NCBI GenBank assembly: GCA_025526995.1
Contig: JAHLKG010000003.1
Span: forward strand, 930,001 to 994,000
DNA: 64,000 nucleotides
From: Powellomyces hirtus
Lineage: Eukaryota > Chytridiomycota > Chytridiomycetes > Spizellomycetales > Powellomycetaceae
Direction: 5' to 3'
Shown here: positions 21,845 through 35,347 of the stretch, piece by piece
Layout: each line of letters begins with the position of its first letter
Position numbering within the stretch: the stretch's first letter is position 1
The notes under the pieces: model-generated
What the model was told of the DNA's origin: nothing
What the model saw: the letters and a program-made list of their open reading frames with translations, nothing else
The model's database searches: none
Program-made: the position numbers and the translations under genes

Positions 21845-22239
21845 ACGCTTTATGCATTGTTAATATACAAACCATTGCTGACCTCTGCTACTATGATTTT
21901 CTTTGACTTTGTTGACCGCGTTAAAAGATCCATTGTGGTGTTCTCCAATTTGTGGCACGCTCGAGCAGCAGCTTATTCTTTGTGTTGAACAAAGGGATGT
22001 TGATTACCATGACTGGTTGCGTTGGGACAGGTTTCCAGTCATTTGTGTCCAAACGGTTCTCACGCGATCTAAAGTATTCATGATTTTGGCAATGTGCAGA
22101 TCATTGAGTACCTTTGTGTACAAAAGTCGGCGGGACCCCCTAGGACTAGCTCCACCGGGATTACCCCAGTCGCGTCCGCTGATTTTTGGTCAGGGACTGA
22201 ACTTCCTGCGGGTTCGAAGACCGTGAACAACGTTTGAAA
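21845..22239. other. Intergenic between eL21 and the tocopherol-cyclase-like gene
   Basis: 395 bp between co-oriented genes. It should hold the eL21 3' UTR and the next promoter. A 107-codon frame at 21903-22226 shows no recognisable features. Confidence 0.5.
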
Positions 22240-23800
22240 ATGAAAACTAAACTCCTACCGCCGAGAACATCGGGCTGGTCCGCACATTGGTTTCTAAGTA
22301 GTGTTCTCCTGCTCTTGGGAATCTCGCTCTCAAAAGACATCTTAGATGGCACGAACTTCCAACTTAGCGCCAACAATTTACGTCTTTTGAATCGGCCTGA
22401 ACAGTTTCACGGCGAAAACGTGACGGGACCGTTCTTCGAGGGATGGTACTATAAAACTGTGCTTCCCAAGGCAGCCGGGTCCGTTATCTTCATTCCCGGT
22501 GTTTTCGTGCCAAAGTCGGTGAATGGGGAGGAAACGACCGACACTCGTCAGCAGCCGCACGCTTTTGTGATGGTTATCAGAGACCCGCACACAGTCGAGT
22601 GTCTGTACTATGCATATCCTATGAGCGAGTTCTCGGCTACTCCCGGAGCCGAAGATGGCTATGGGTTCACCGTCCGCATTGGAAAGAGTACTTTTCACGA
22701 TAAGGGGATGGAGCTCAACTTGGACGCCGCAGCGCTGGTCCGAACAACTGATGATGACACTTCAGCATTCATGCGTAAAGCTCTACGGGAGCGTCAAGTA
22801 CTTCATCCTGAACTACGCTTCCCCGGATCTGAAGAGAAGTTGTTGACACGGGAGTGGCCTCGCAAAGCGCTATCCGTACGCGGCAGCGTAACGTTTCTGG
22901 ACTCCGTTCGATTTCCAGGGTCCAAACTCATTCCGACAGTCATGGGACCGTTTGCATATCTGCCTGCCATGGAATGTTATCATGGTTCGTGAGGCCCTTT
23001 CGTCAATGTGCGTAATGGGCAAATTTTCTGATGAAGATACGTTCCAGGCCTCGTCTCACAATATCACCAAACTACCGGTGCGATTCGCTTTGAGACAGCG
23101 GAAGGGTCAAAGGAGCATGAATTTGACGTCACAGGCGGCGAAGGATACATGGAAAAAGATCATGGCATCAACTTTCCCATGAATTGGATCTGGCTGCAGG
23201 CAGGCTCATTTGCCCGCGAGAAAGGATCTTCATTGATGGTGCGTAGGGCTATGTCCTCGTACGGCTTAAGACAAGTTGGTAGTAGCTTATGAGGTTTCTC
23301 CCTGCCAGATGTCGATAGCGGACGTTCCGTTGCTCTCCAAGAAAGGGATGCTGTCGCGGATGGTCAGCTCAATCCCCGTATACGGTTCATGGCTCCTCTC
23401 CAAGTTCCATATGACAGGATTTCTCGTGACGCTGCATCATTCCAGGACCAACACCACGTACAATCTGAGTCTGTACACCGGCTCTCGGATCAAAGCAATC
23501 CTCTTCGACGCGTACCTGAATGCGGACGAGAAACCGATGCAGGAAGTTGAAATCACGGTGACAGATTTCTGGCGTACCAAGAAGATGATGGTCAGGGCCA
23601 AAAGACCTGTCGGAGCTGGAGTGCCTTTACCCGGTCCAATAGTGGAGGCAAATAGAATGGCACTGATTGTGGAAGAGACACTTACGGTAGACGTAGATGT
23701 GGTTTTCACCGTAGATGGAGTCATAGTTTTGGAAGATTCTGGCAGTATTGCAGGAATGGAAGTTGTTGGTGACATGAAAAGTCTGATCAGCGGTATATGA
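22240..23800 (+). CDS. Tocopherol cyclase-like membrane protein
   Basis: Three exons (22240-22984, 23048-23238, 23309-23800) give 475 residues. An N-terminal hydrophobic segment (WFLSSVLLLLGISL) suggests a signal anchor or signal peptide. The body carries the tocopherol-cyclase-domain signatures: ENVTGPFFEGWYYK near the start, MECYHGLVS, then FDVTGGEGYMEKDHGINFP and WIWLQAGSFAREKGSSLM. In plants this domain (VTE1) closes the chromanol ring of vitamin E; distant relatives in bacteria and fungi have no assigned reaction. The junction through CYHG restores the conserved motif exactly. Whether it cyclises a quinol or is a lipocalin-like binding protein cannot be decided here. Confidence 0.82.
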
Positions 23801-23838
23801 GCCTTTTTCTAGTTATTTGTATGAACTATCATAGAATT

Positions 23839-26800
23839 TCAATCTCCATCGCCCCATCTATCTCTCCATCCATCATCTATGCCGCCGAGAGCCATTACGC
23901 CAAATAAATCTATACAGATAGATCCTAATCCTTCCAGCTCCCGAACAATATCATCCATGCCCATCACGTAGGCGTAATAGTAGATGTACGCTGGATCCTT
24001 TTGGCTACCGACATTCCGCGGTTGTATAACGGGCAATGATCGAATGGCTTCAATTAGGTTTAATCTGGCCTCTCTTGCGTCTGGTAGTTGTGGGGGCAGT
24101 GGATAGCGGAGAATGAGAGCTCCCGATATAAGGTAGAAGTATAGCAACATCGTTCCGATCATCTTTTGCCTCTGTGGCTGCACTGGTGTTACAAAGTCCG
24201 CTCGAATTCTCGCGAATCCGTTGACGGTCCTGCATAGTACAGATAAGATCAGCCCATGGCTACTAATAACATATGTCTTCGTGGAACTTACATCCCGGAT
24301 CGCATTGATATGAGCTTGTTCAAGATGTGCGAGCAACCATCGATAAGTCTCGCATACGAGTCTGTCGGAAAAGGTCCTCGTAAACGTGGCTCGTGCGCCG
24401 TATCTTCAAGTAAAATGCGTAGTCTTGCCAGTGACAAGCGCAATTCCAGTTCATCTTCTAAGAATTCATGCATGTCTTGACGGGTGGGTTCTTCGGCCGA
24501 GTCGAATAAGCCAACTAGTCGGGAGTATAGCAAACCAATATCAAAGATGACACCGGAAAGCCCCAGCCGCAGAGCCTTTCGCGCCCTGTAAAAGTGAATG
24601 TTGAACATCGCAGCCTTGATTCTTGAAGCAATCACAGGATCAGACAGCACACTTACGTGAAGGGCCAGATGTACCAAGACACAAACATTCCCATCACGAC
24701 TCCCACGGTCACAGACACGCCCCGACGAAACGCGATTTCAAAAATGGAGTATCTGAGCACGTTGTTTAGTATGAAACACGTCTCAGATGCTACTGCAAGT
24801 TGGCACTTACTGCTCTCCAGTTGTGGGATCCAGTGCTCCAGAAAAATCATTGAAGATAATGATGGTGAAAGTAATCAGAGATATCTGATGGGGGTATTAA
24901 GTGACGTGAGACTAGGAGCCACTGCTTCACTAAAGGATCTGTTTAAATCACCTGGCCCAACATCGGATACTCCGTGTTCAGAAATATGTGCATGCATGGG
25001 ACGCACACCAGCGCTGCCATGCAGAACAAACCAATCGGGCTTCCTGGGAACAAAACGCTGGATAACACCGCCATTCCGGCACCCGCAACTGTCCCAAAGA
25101 GACGCCAGACGCCGGCCGCATTGGTTCCGCCTACGGAAGGGGTCATCACCACGATAAAAGTGCTCAACGACCAATGCATTCGATATCTTGCGCACGCTGT
25201 CAGTAAGCTTAATTAGGGCGACGCAACGAAGAGCGAGAGCAACTCACTCTTGAAAGAAATTTTGAGTTACATCCAGAAAGGCAGGTAACGAAAGCAACGT
25301 CACCGTTATCGCAGTCTTGAATGCGAACCTTGCCTCGAAATCCTTCAACGACGCCAGCGCTGACCATAGGCGGTGTGACCAAGGCTCGGTCACCGGTATA
25401 TCATCCATGATGTCTGCCATCCCAGTGATCGTCAACGTCTTGGAGAATCTACGTCGGTCAGGGACCGATCGACCTGTGCGCTCAGCCCGCCGATCTTGAA
25501 TCGGGCTTCTGGCGTGACGTGGCTCGTCGTTCCTAGCCCATACGGTTGTCCACCACCACTTCAATCGGCCCATCTCCCTTCGCTCGATCACCTCGCGCTT
25601 CAGAGCTTCAACGGCGGAGACCAATCGCATTAGTTCCTTCACGAACTCCATCAACTCGAACACGAAGAAAAACACGAGAAAGACGTCCTCTGCCAATGAA
25701 TGCCATGAGTACTGTCTCAATACAGAGAAGAAACGACCTGTGACTCACCATGTACATGATGGTAGATTTCCACCAACACCCGGCGTTGACTTTCATCAAA
25801 ATCTTGGTGCGCCAAGGCAAGCCTTTCAAACAAGTTTTGTAGAGCTGGCAGGAGAACCTCTGCATCTGAAGCATTTGGCACAGGTGCCGCAAAAAGGCTC
25901 TCTAGGAGGGCCAAGCTCTGTTTGCAGATAATCACCAGCTGGCGCAGCGATGGGCCCATGTTTGTAATGAATTCGACGAGAGCGACATTATCCGCATCCT
26001 CAGTAATGATCTTATCGACTTCCGTAATGCTCGATTGTAATCCCGCCAAGTGTTGGCTCAGTCGCTCGACTGATCGGAAAATCTTCTGATACCGGCGTCG
26101 ATGCAGATGTAATGATGTGGTAGGCTCGAAAAAGGTCGCAAATCGCGACGTGTCCAAACGTAGCAACATGGCTTGATGGATTTCGAGTAGATTCTCCAAC
26201 GCTTCATGAGCCGAGTGCAGTGTTTCCAATGACTCTGAGCGGAGTAATGGTGCGTTTGCATCATTTTCATCATTACCCGTGAGAGTCGGTGGCGCCGACG
26301 GTGGCGCTGACTCTGATATCAATGAGAAAGTTCGCGCAAGCATGTCGAAGAAGGATCGCAGCGTGTTGAACCCTTTAGCAATGTCCTGTCTGGAGATTAA
26401 TGACATTAGTATTTCGTGGTTGACATCAGACGCCAAGGTCTATCTTACCTGATAACAGACGAGGCAGTTTGTGGATGAATGACACAGCATCCAAGAAAAC
26501 TTAGCACTGTGCCCGCGAGCAATGCAAGCGTTATACGCGCAATGTTATCGGGAAGGAGAGCCAGAGATTCCTTGGAACTGATTTGCGTAATCGTAACGAA
26601 GGTCAAAAAGTGTGTCAATGTACAGGCTGCGACCATGTTAGTATGGGAAAGGCAGAAGCGTGTGTAATAGGAGTTGACGCACCTGTTCCAATTGCGGGAT
26701 TCTCTCTAGACCAGCGGGCACGTATGAAAGCCACAAAGAAGGTGGTAATAAACAGCGTTCCCACTGCAATTGCATGTGCTTCGAGTTCGTTTCTCTGGGT

Positions 26801-27235
26801 GTCCTCATAGTACATTGCCATAGCTGTGCATCCCTTTGCTATCAAAAATCCAATTCCTAACCCGACAATGCAACATATCATGGCTTCTACCATAGCTCCC
26901 ACTGTTCGAGCCCTGTTGAAAGCCAGGCTTGTCAACAAACTTGCGGCCAGCATTGACATATAGCGCCCAGTTCAAACTTACGGATGAAAATAAAGAACAG
27001 CCATAGCCAGCAGGTAGCACGAGCCTTGGAAATGCCTATCGCTGAATTGAGACAGACTGAGGGCGATCGCCACTAAGTATGTGACAGAGGCTTTGACCGT
27101 GTGTTCATCGAAGACAGCCCGTAAATGGTTGCTCCATGTCGGAGCTTTCTGAGGTAGACGTTGTCCTATGAGTGGCTCCGTCGCATCGTGTTCCACAAAC
27201 GGCGGGGGTCCGTCTGCTGATAATCCTTCGGGCAT
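23839..27235 (-). CDS. ArAE/FUSC-type multi-pass exporter (BRE4/DUF2421 family)
   Basis: Ten exons (27235-26982, 26912-26683, 26626-26449, 26389-25749, 25689-25248, 25186-24952, 24884-24811, 24752-24657, 24585-24292, 24229-23839) give 944 residues with all phases matching. Two separate membrane bundles are visible: the first around SCYLLAMAVLYFHPARTVGA, the second around STFIVVMTPSVGGTNAAGVW through WYIWPFTARKALR. A helical cytosolic region lies between. This duplicated layout is that of the fungal aromatic-acid-exporter-like family (brefeldin A sensitivity protein 4). Likely role: export of organic anions or drugs; substrate unknown. The start at 27235 is the first ATG after an AT-rich stretch; the frame is open further upstream. 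Divergent from CSN1. Confidence 0.83.
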
Positions 27236-27538
27236 GGACTTTGTATATAATTTCAAGTTGTCGCCGTCCAAACGAAAAAGAAAAAAAAAGAAGAGAGGAA
27301 GGCCGCCTGGGCTTGTGTGGCTTGCCAAACGTAGGCGAGAATGCGCGTGCGAAGGCCATTGCCAGACAAGCCACATGGAGAGTCATCCACCCTGCACTGT
27401 GAGTCTTTGACAGAATCGTTTCGTCCTAGCTTCTTTACAATTACATCTTGCAGTTGACGCTGCTCACCATCATCCTAGAGCTCTATACACGGACACATAG
27501 CGCATCCAGACGTATCCGTTGCTCAGCACAGAACCACC
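27236..27538. promoter_or_regulatory. Shared start region of the exporter and CSN1
   Basis: 303-bp divergent interval including a purine-rich stretch (about 27277-27303) and a TATATAA-like element at about 27243-27249. No supported gene. Confidence 0.35.
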
Positions 27539-29480
27539 ATGGACGTTGAGTTCATGCAAGAGTTAGGCCCTGGATTCAACCAAGCTTCCCGTCGGCCTCC
27601 GAACGAGGGGCCGGGCGAAAGCCCGGAAGAAAGTAGCGAGAACAAGAAGAAAAAAACCGCCAGAGTCATTGTGACCGATCCAAGTCTCGATCTGGAGAGC
27701 TATATAGCAAACTACACGGGTATGCAACTGGGAACGTCCCACGCGATCGATTGTAGCCCTGACAAGCCTCAGTAGGACACACCAAGGTCGACCGCTTGCT
27801 GCTCATCGCAGATCGATGTCCACCACTTTCTATTGATGCCTACAAGCTGGCCTTGGCGGAATTGCGCACCACTCTGGACTTCAACAGATACGCTGTTGTG
27901 CACTCAAAGCTCAACACGGCACTTGTGAACGCTGGACAATCACCTACACCGTTGGACAACAACTGGATGGAGAAAGCCAAGCGGGAATACAAGGACAAAA
28001 CCGACAGACTAGAAAGGGAGCTGAAGGACTACAAAGTGAATCTGATCAAGGAGAGCATCAGGGTATGCTTCATAGTATTTGGATTTGAGATCATCTGGAT
28101 TCCAGAGTGCGTGGTACTCAATGCCCATCTCTCTTTGCATTCTTACAGATGGGACATAATGATCTTGGTGATCACTACTACAACGGAGGAGATCTCTCAC
28201 TAGCGCTCAAATCGTTCATGCGCACCAAGGACTATTGCACATTTCCGAAACACGTACTTGACATGAACCTCAACGTGGCTCAGGTAAAGGGCTTGTCACT
28301 ACACAGTCAACGCAACATTGCATTACTCACGCTGATTTCCTTGCTCAGGTCAGCTTGGAGCTTGGTAACTTCCCACACGTCACCACATACATCATCAAAG
28401 CGGAGAATGCCTTAGAGACGTCAGAGGACAAGATTGTCACACCTGGAAAGCTCAAATGCATGGGAGGGCTGGTCAATCTAGAAAGTGGAAAGTTTAAGCG
28501 GGCTGCCAAAGATTTTTTGGAAGTGAGCTTTGCACTCGGTTCGCACTTTTCGAAGGTTGGTTTTGCACATTAGCAGTTGGACGCGATCTTCCAGAAGTCC
28601 GTCGGAAGTTCCCTAACTCACCAATCTTGTTGTGATTCTAGGTGATATCACCGAACGACATTGCCATTTACGGAGGATTGTGCGCGTTGGCTACCTTTGA
28701 TCGCGCCGAGCTGAAAAGCAAAGTCTTTGACAGTGCCGATTTCCGCCAATTCCTCGAATTAGAGCCTCAGATTCGTGAGCTCCTTCAAGGGTTTTACCAC
28801 TCGAAATACTCATTGTGCTTGAACTTGCTGAGCAAGATGAAGGTACATCGGCGCCTATTGCTTTCGCAGCATCTGTAACTGAGCTTCTTGCGTCATGCGA
28901 TTCAGAATGACCTCTACTTGGACTTGTGGCTGCACGGACACGTTGATGAAATATATCGGAAAATACGGAAGAAGGCTTTGATTCAATACTTCCACCCTTT
29001 CCTTTCTGTTGACCTCCACAAGATGGCGCAAGCCTTCGGTACACCGGTCTCAGATCTCGAGAGCGAGCTGGCCACTCTTATCACTGGAAAAGAGATCAAC
29101 GCGCGGTTAGACAGTCACAGCAAGGTAGGCAGCTGCAGATCAATATCCCGCGATCATTTGTACAGCGTTGCTTATCATGGACGGTTCTAGATACTTCGGG
29201 TGCGAGCAGCAGATCTGCGGAGCACGATATTCGATAAGTCTCTGGTGATGGGAACAGACTATCAGACGCAAGTCAGACATGTGCTTCTTCGCATGAAGCT
29301 TGTGCGGGCTGACCTGATTGGTATGTTCATATGGAGATTCTAGTGTATTTTATTTTCTTCCGAGGAACTGACCGCCGTCTCTCAGTCAAGGAACAGGGTC
29401 ATGACCGGCCAGATTCACGACGGTATATGACACGCGGTGAAGCTGAAGTGATAGGGGATCCAATGGCCATCGATGCCTGA
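27539..29480 (+). CDS. CSN1: COP9 signalosome subunit 1
   Basis: Eight exons (27539-27719, 27776-28062, 28149-28283, 28349-28555, 28642-28842, 28906-29124, 29191-29320, 29386-29480) give 484 residues. The body follows the CSN1/Rpn7 pattern: [19 protein letters not shown], the conserved [19 protein letters not shown], and [20 protein letters not shown]. The PCI domain includes [18 protein letters not shown] with [15 protein letters not shown]. The position of HNDLGDHY and the acidic N-terminus favour CSN1 over the proteasome lid subunit Rpn7. Known role: scaffold of the CSN complex that removes NEDD8 from cullins. The C-terminal tail is short. Confidence 0.9.
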
Positions 29481-29806
29481 AGCGCTATTATCTGGTTCTC
29501 TGTAGCGGGCCTTCGACTTACAGTGATGAGGTGCAGCACTGCTGAATTGATCCGCCTTGTACATTATAAAGGAGGGAATGAAAGAAATCAACGTGGATTC
29601 CTCAAATCAAAGGTTTACTCAATGAAATGTAACTGTCAATGCGGACAAGACAAGATGCTCGGACATTTGATACATTGGGTGGTGGATAAAAATAAGTGCA
29701 ACGTTTCTACATATGTATGCTCGTGCTTCAGAAGAAGAACGATGTGCCATCCTGAGATACAGCCATCAAGATAGATCGGGGGAAAGAAGAGAGAGCCTCG
29801 GTCGGT
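29481..29806. other. Convergent intergenic region between CSN1 and MBF1
   Basis: 326 bp of 3' flanking sequence. An 83-codon Cys-rich frame at 29523-29774 has no start context or family resemblance and is not called. Confidence 0.5.
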
Positions 29807-30349
29807 TTACTTCTTCTTGGGTCCTCCCAGGGGTTGTCCAATGTCTTTTCCTCTCAGCTTCACGCCCAAGACACGCTCCATCTTGGCCAGCACTTGCTGG
29901 TTGGGGTTAGCGGCCTTTCCAGTCTCGTACTCGTTGATGATTGTCGACTTTTCGTTGATCTTTGTGGCGAGATCCTTTTGGGTCAGACCCTTGGCTGCTC
30001 GCGCTTGCTGAATCGCCTTGGCAAGACCGAGACCAACTCGTTCTACTGTAAAGTCCTATCACAATGGAGGGAGAACATATGTTTAGAAAGTGCCCACGCG
30101 GTTGGGATGATCCGGCGCTGTTCGGGATAGCGGGAAAACAATTCTCGGTTTTCATACCTCTGTCTCGTTGTCAATCTTGGCCGCCTTTCCCGCATCGATT
30201 CCAACCTTGTTCTGGTTGATAGCAGCCTTCTTTTCAGAGGTGATGGAGCCGCCAGCACGCATGGCAGCATTGACCGCAGACGTGGACTTCATCGCCTTGC
30301 TCGTTTCCGGGCGCTTGCGAATAACTGTGACATCGTCCCAAGAGCTCAT
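29807..30349 (-). CDS. MBF1: Multiprotein bridging factor 1
   Basis: Two exons (30349-30158, 30055-29807) give 146 residues. The N-terminal MBF1 domain begins [13 protein letters not shown]. The C-terminal cro/C1-type helix-turn-helix is clear: [20 protein letters not shown], then [20 protein letters not shown], ending [20 protein letters not shown], the invariant MBF1 tail. Known role: bridges the TATA-binding protein to bZIP activators (Gcn4 in yeast) and binds stalled, collided ribosomes to limit frameshifting. An alternative acceptor nearer the exon would put a stop in frame, so the AG at 30057-30056 is chosen. Confidence 0.96.
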
Positions 30350-31363
30350 TTTTGTAAAGTGTGTAAGGTTGTTGAGTGGGTGTGGATGGGTGTAGATAGG
30401 TACTGGAAGCTGGCGATCGGGATAGGTAATTGTGGGTTGTTGGTTGAGTGAAAGTGCTGTTTGGGATGCTCCAGCCTTTTGTATTTGATTTAGGGGGGGG
30501 ATAGCGATTTGTGCGCCAGTCACCATGACCGCATTCAGATTGACTATATCTAGGCTCCGAATGGAGTGCACATTGGTTGGATGGGGTTGCATTGTGCACT
30601 CCAGTGCGGTTTAACAGCAAGCCACACGCAAGTCAGTTGATGATGACAGATTGATGGGTTTGGCGATATCGATAGAAAGTGACCGCTTATTCTCTTTCAG
30701 ACCTCTTCCATGTTCTGCGGCTGAGAGCACAATTCGCAGCCTTGTGAGCCCTTTCTGTTCAACACCTTGAAGCGCGGGATTGCTTTGCCGACTAGAAGTT
30801 CAATTGATTTCCGCCCAACTAACGAAATCACAGCATGTACTGACCTTTGACACCCTCATATCCTGGATGCGCAGACGTAGTTGGGCGGTGGACCCTCGTT
30901 CAGAGTTTCCAGACTTCTCTCGCCATCGAAAATGACATGAGGACGAAGACCGCGAGAGTGTGGCTTGCCTTGTCGCGTGAGGGCGTTTGTGATCATCGAG
31001 TTTCGCGACCTTGTTGTGGCTTGTCACAAGGACTGCCGGAGCACAACGCCGAACGACACCATCTTCTAACTCTTCTCGGGCAAACAAACGCATTTGGCCA
31101 AAAGGAATCAAAGGATCCATCTTCCTGCGCGACTGAAGTACACACTTTATGGGCAAAATTGCACGATCCATTGCTGTGAAAATGGGGGTTTCTCGGTGCA
31201 CAACTGGGCGCAGCGTCACTCTCACGTCCGCTCTGCTGTGTTGGCGACGAGGCGGCCGAAGTGTGGATGTCAAATATATACAGTAGATGAAAAGGGGGGA
31301 CGCCTGCTCGTACTGTATATCGATACCAAACTCCCTCGTTTTTGCAATAATCCACATATCGTC
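30350..31363. other. 1-kb divergent interval without a resolved gene
   Basis: Separates MBF1 from the surface glycoprotein. The MBF1 side is pyrimidine/purine-skewed promoter-like sequence. Between about 30690 and 31180, open frames exist on both strands (110 codons + at 30847; 185 codons - at 30800-31357), and two minus-strand stretches look protein-like, but I could not splice them into a recognisable product. Possibly a small intron-containing minus-strand gene. Confidence 0.4.
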
Positions 31364-32680
31364 ATGGTTCAGTCCCTCTTCAAGCTCGCTGTGACGGGCG
31401 CGTTGGCCTTTGCCGTTGTCAATGCACAGGATCCCGCCTCATCAGCTGTGGCTCCCAAGCCAACCGCTGCCCCCGCCAACCCAAGCGCTGGACCAGGTAT
31501 ATATATATATGTGTCTCACTGTGGCCGCCGAACAAAGCCCATGTCGCTCTTTTGCAAAACGTTTCTCATTTTTTCGGGATGCGTTTCAGAATGCGTACCC
31601 GCTGCCGACTCCTCAATGTGCAGTGCCTTTGTGGGCCAATCGATCGATTTGCGCATGGCGCGCGAGGAAGCAGGTCCCCGCTGGCAGTGGGACCTCCAAT
31701 CCGTCGTCAACATTGGAAGCCTGGACCGTGCTTTGACCTCGATGATGATGCCGGAAACGACTGCCAACAAAACCGATGACATGTACAACTACTTTGGTTG
31801 TCCCAACTGGGAGGGCTCGGGATGGAGATACCGCCTTACTTCCATCTGCGGATATCTCGTCACGCAATCTTCAAAATGTCCTGGAAACGCCAACCAAGGA
31901 ATGGTCTGTCCGGCCGTATGGAATGCGTAAGTTTGAGCGCTCCCCCTTCGATCCACGGGACATCACAACTCATCCATCTTCATATCCAGATCACTCACCT
32001 CTGGAGTGGCACAGTTCCGCAATGTTACCCAGTGCCCTGCGGCAAAGACTACGACCGTCACTACGCTGTTCGAATTTGTGAACAGCTTCATCGTCGCCCC
32101 TGCAGACCAGCCTTGCTATACCGCCGATCTGGAGCTGAACAACTGCGGTTTCGGCAACACTCCTCAGGAAAAGGACCTTGCAGCAACGTTCTGCAAATCA
32201 AATCAGGCGGAACCGTGCTGTCGCGACCTCAACCTGCCATTGAGTCAGCTCCGACCTAAGCAGCAAGCTGGATCTTCTACCTCCGTTACATCTACACCCA
32301 CATCCACTGCCTCAGCGTCCGCCGAAGGAGCATCTGTATCTACTGACAAGGCTAGTGGCGTTTCCGTCGGTCTGATTGCCGGTATCGCCGCTGGCGGTCT
32401 TGTACTTGCCCTCGCTGTCATCATCACTGCCTTTGTATGTGTGCGAAGGCGCCGGCAGGAGAGGGAGCTGTGGCAGGCTCACACCAAGCTCGTGCAAAAG
32501 ACCAACACTCCGGTGTTTGCAAGCCCTGACCCGCGCGCATCCCCCACCGGCTCCCCGAGGCACTACGCGCCCTCGCCAGCCGAATTTGCCCCCGCGCATC
32601 CATCCCCAGGCTACCAGCAGCAGCAACACCATCAGCACCAGGGCTACAACAACGACCGATACACTCCTCAGGGATACTAA
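31364..32680 (+). CDS. Type I membrane glycoprotein, Cys-rich ectodomain
   Basis: Three exons (31364-31496, 31590-31926, 31990-32680) give 386 residues. It has a signal peptide (MVQSLFKLAVTGALAFAVVNA) followed by a Pro/Ala linker. An ectodomain of about 200 residues follows, with regularly spaced cysteines (CVPAADSSMCSAF, FGCPNW, CGYLV, CPGNANQGMVC, CCRDL). A Ser/Thr-rich stalk likely to be O-glycosylated precedes one membrane helix (about 279-307, GLIAGIAAGGLVLALAVI) with a basic stop-transfer RRRRQE. The cytosolic tail is Pro/Gln/His rich. The layout is that of fungal cell-surface sensors or adhesins; I do not recognise a named family. Introns fall in phases 1 and 2. Confidence 0.75.
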
Positions 32681-33102
32681 AATGGCCATTAGAAGGATAT
32701 TTAGGTTGAAATAATCAATGATAGGCGGGCCTATCTATATTTTGTCGTAAACAGTCGGTCAGTCCCTCAGCTGTCGTTTCTGTCGTTTTCATAGTTTTCC
32801 TTAGGTAGATTGTATAATCGTGTATAATGATAGTTCTGCCCTAAATAAGACCCCAGTTTGAGCGACATAACCTTGCACGATGATGATGACTACCAATGGC
32901 ATCCCGAAAGGTCTCAATCCACAGAACTCGACTGAGAGGGAAGAGGCTCTGAAGCACAACCCCAATTCGTCCACCCCAAGACGAGTGAAGAGTACAAATT
33001 CCGGAAAGCACTCCAGATATATTTTGCAACAACTACTAGCTATCCGGGAGAGATATAAGCAATATTTCAGCAATATTCAGCAAATCAAGCTAAGCGAAGC
33101 CC
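32681..33102. other. Convergent 3' region
   Basis: 422 bp between the stops of the glycoprotein and polyubiquitin genes. An 87-codon + frame at 32880-33143 overlaps the end of polyubiquitin on the other strand and is not supported. Confidence 0.5.
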
Positions 33103-35200
<2,098 letters not shown>

Positions 35201-35347
35201 TTAGAAGAGAGTAGAATCGTTGTTATCGGTACGGACGGGATGTGCTGGGACGATGAGATTGAGATGCGATGGGAAGCTCAGGGTGTGGGTTGGGCGTTGC
35301 GTTGATAAGCCAGCGGATTGTGATGTTATTGGAGGGTCACGCGTTCA

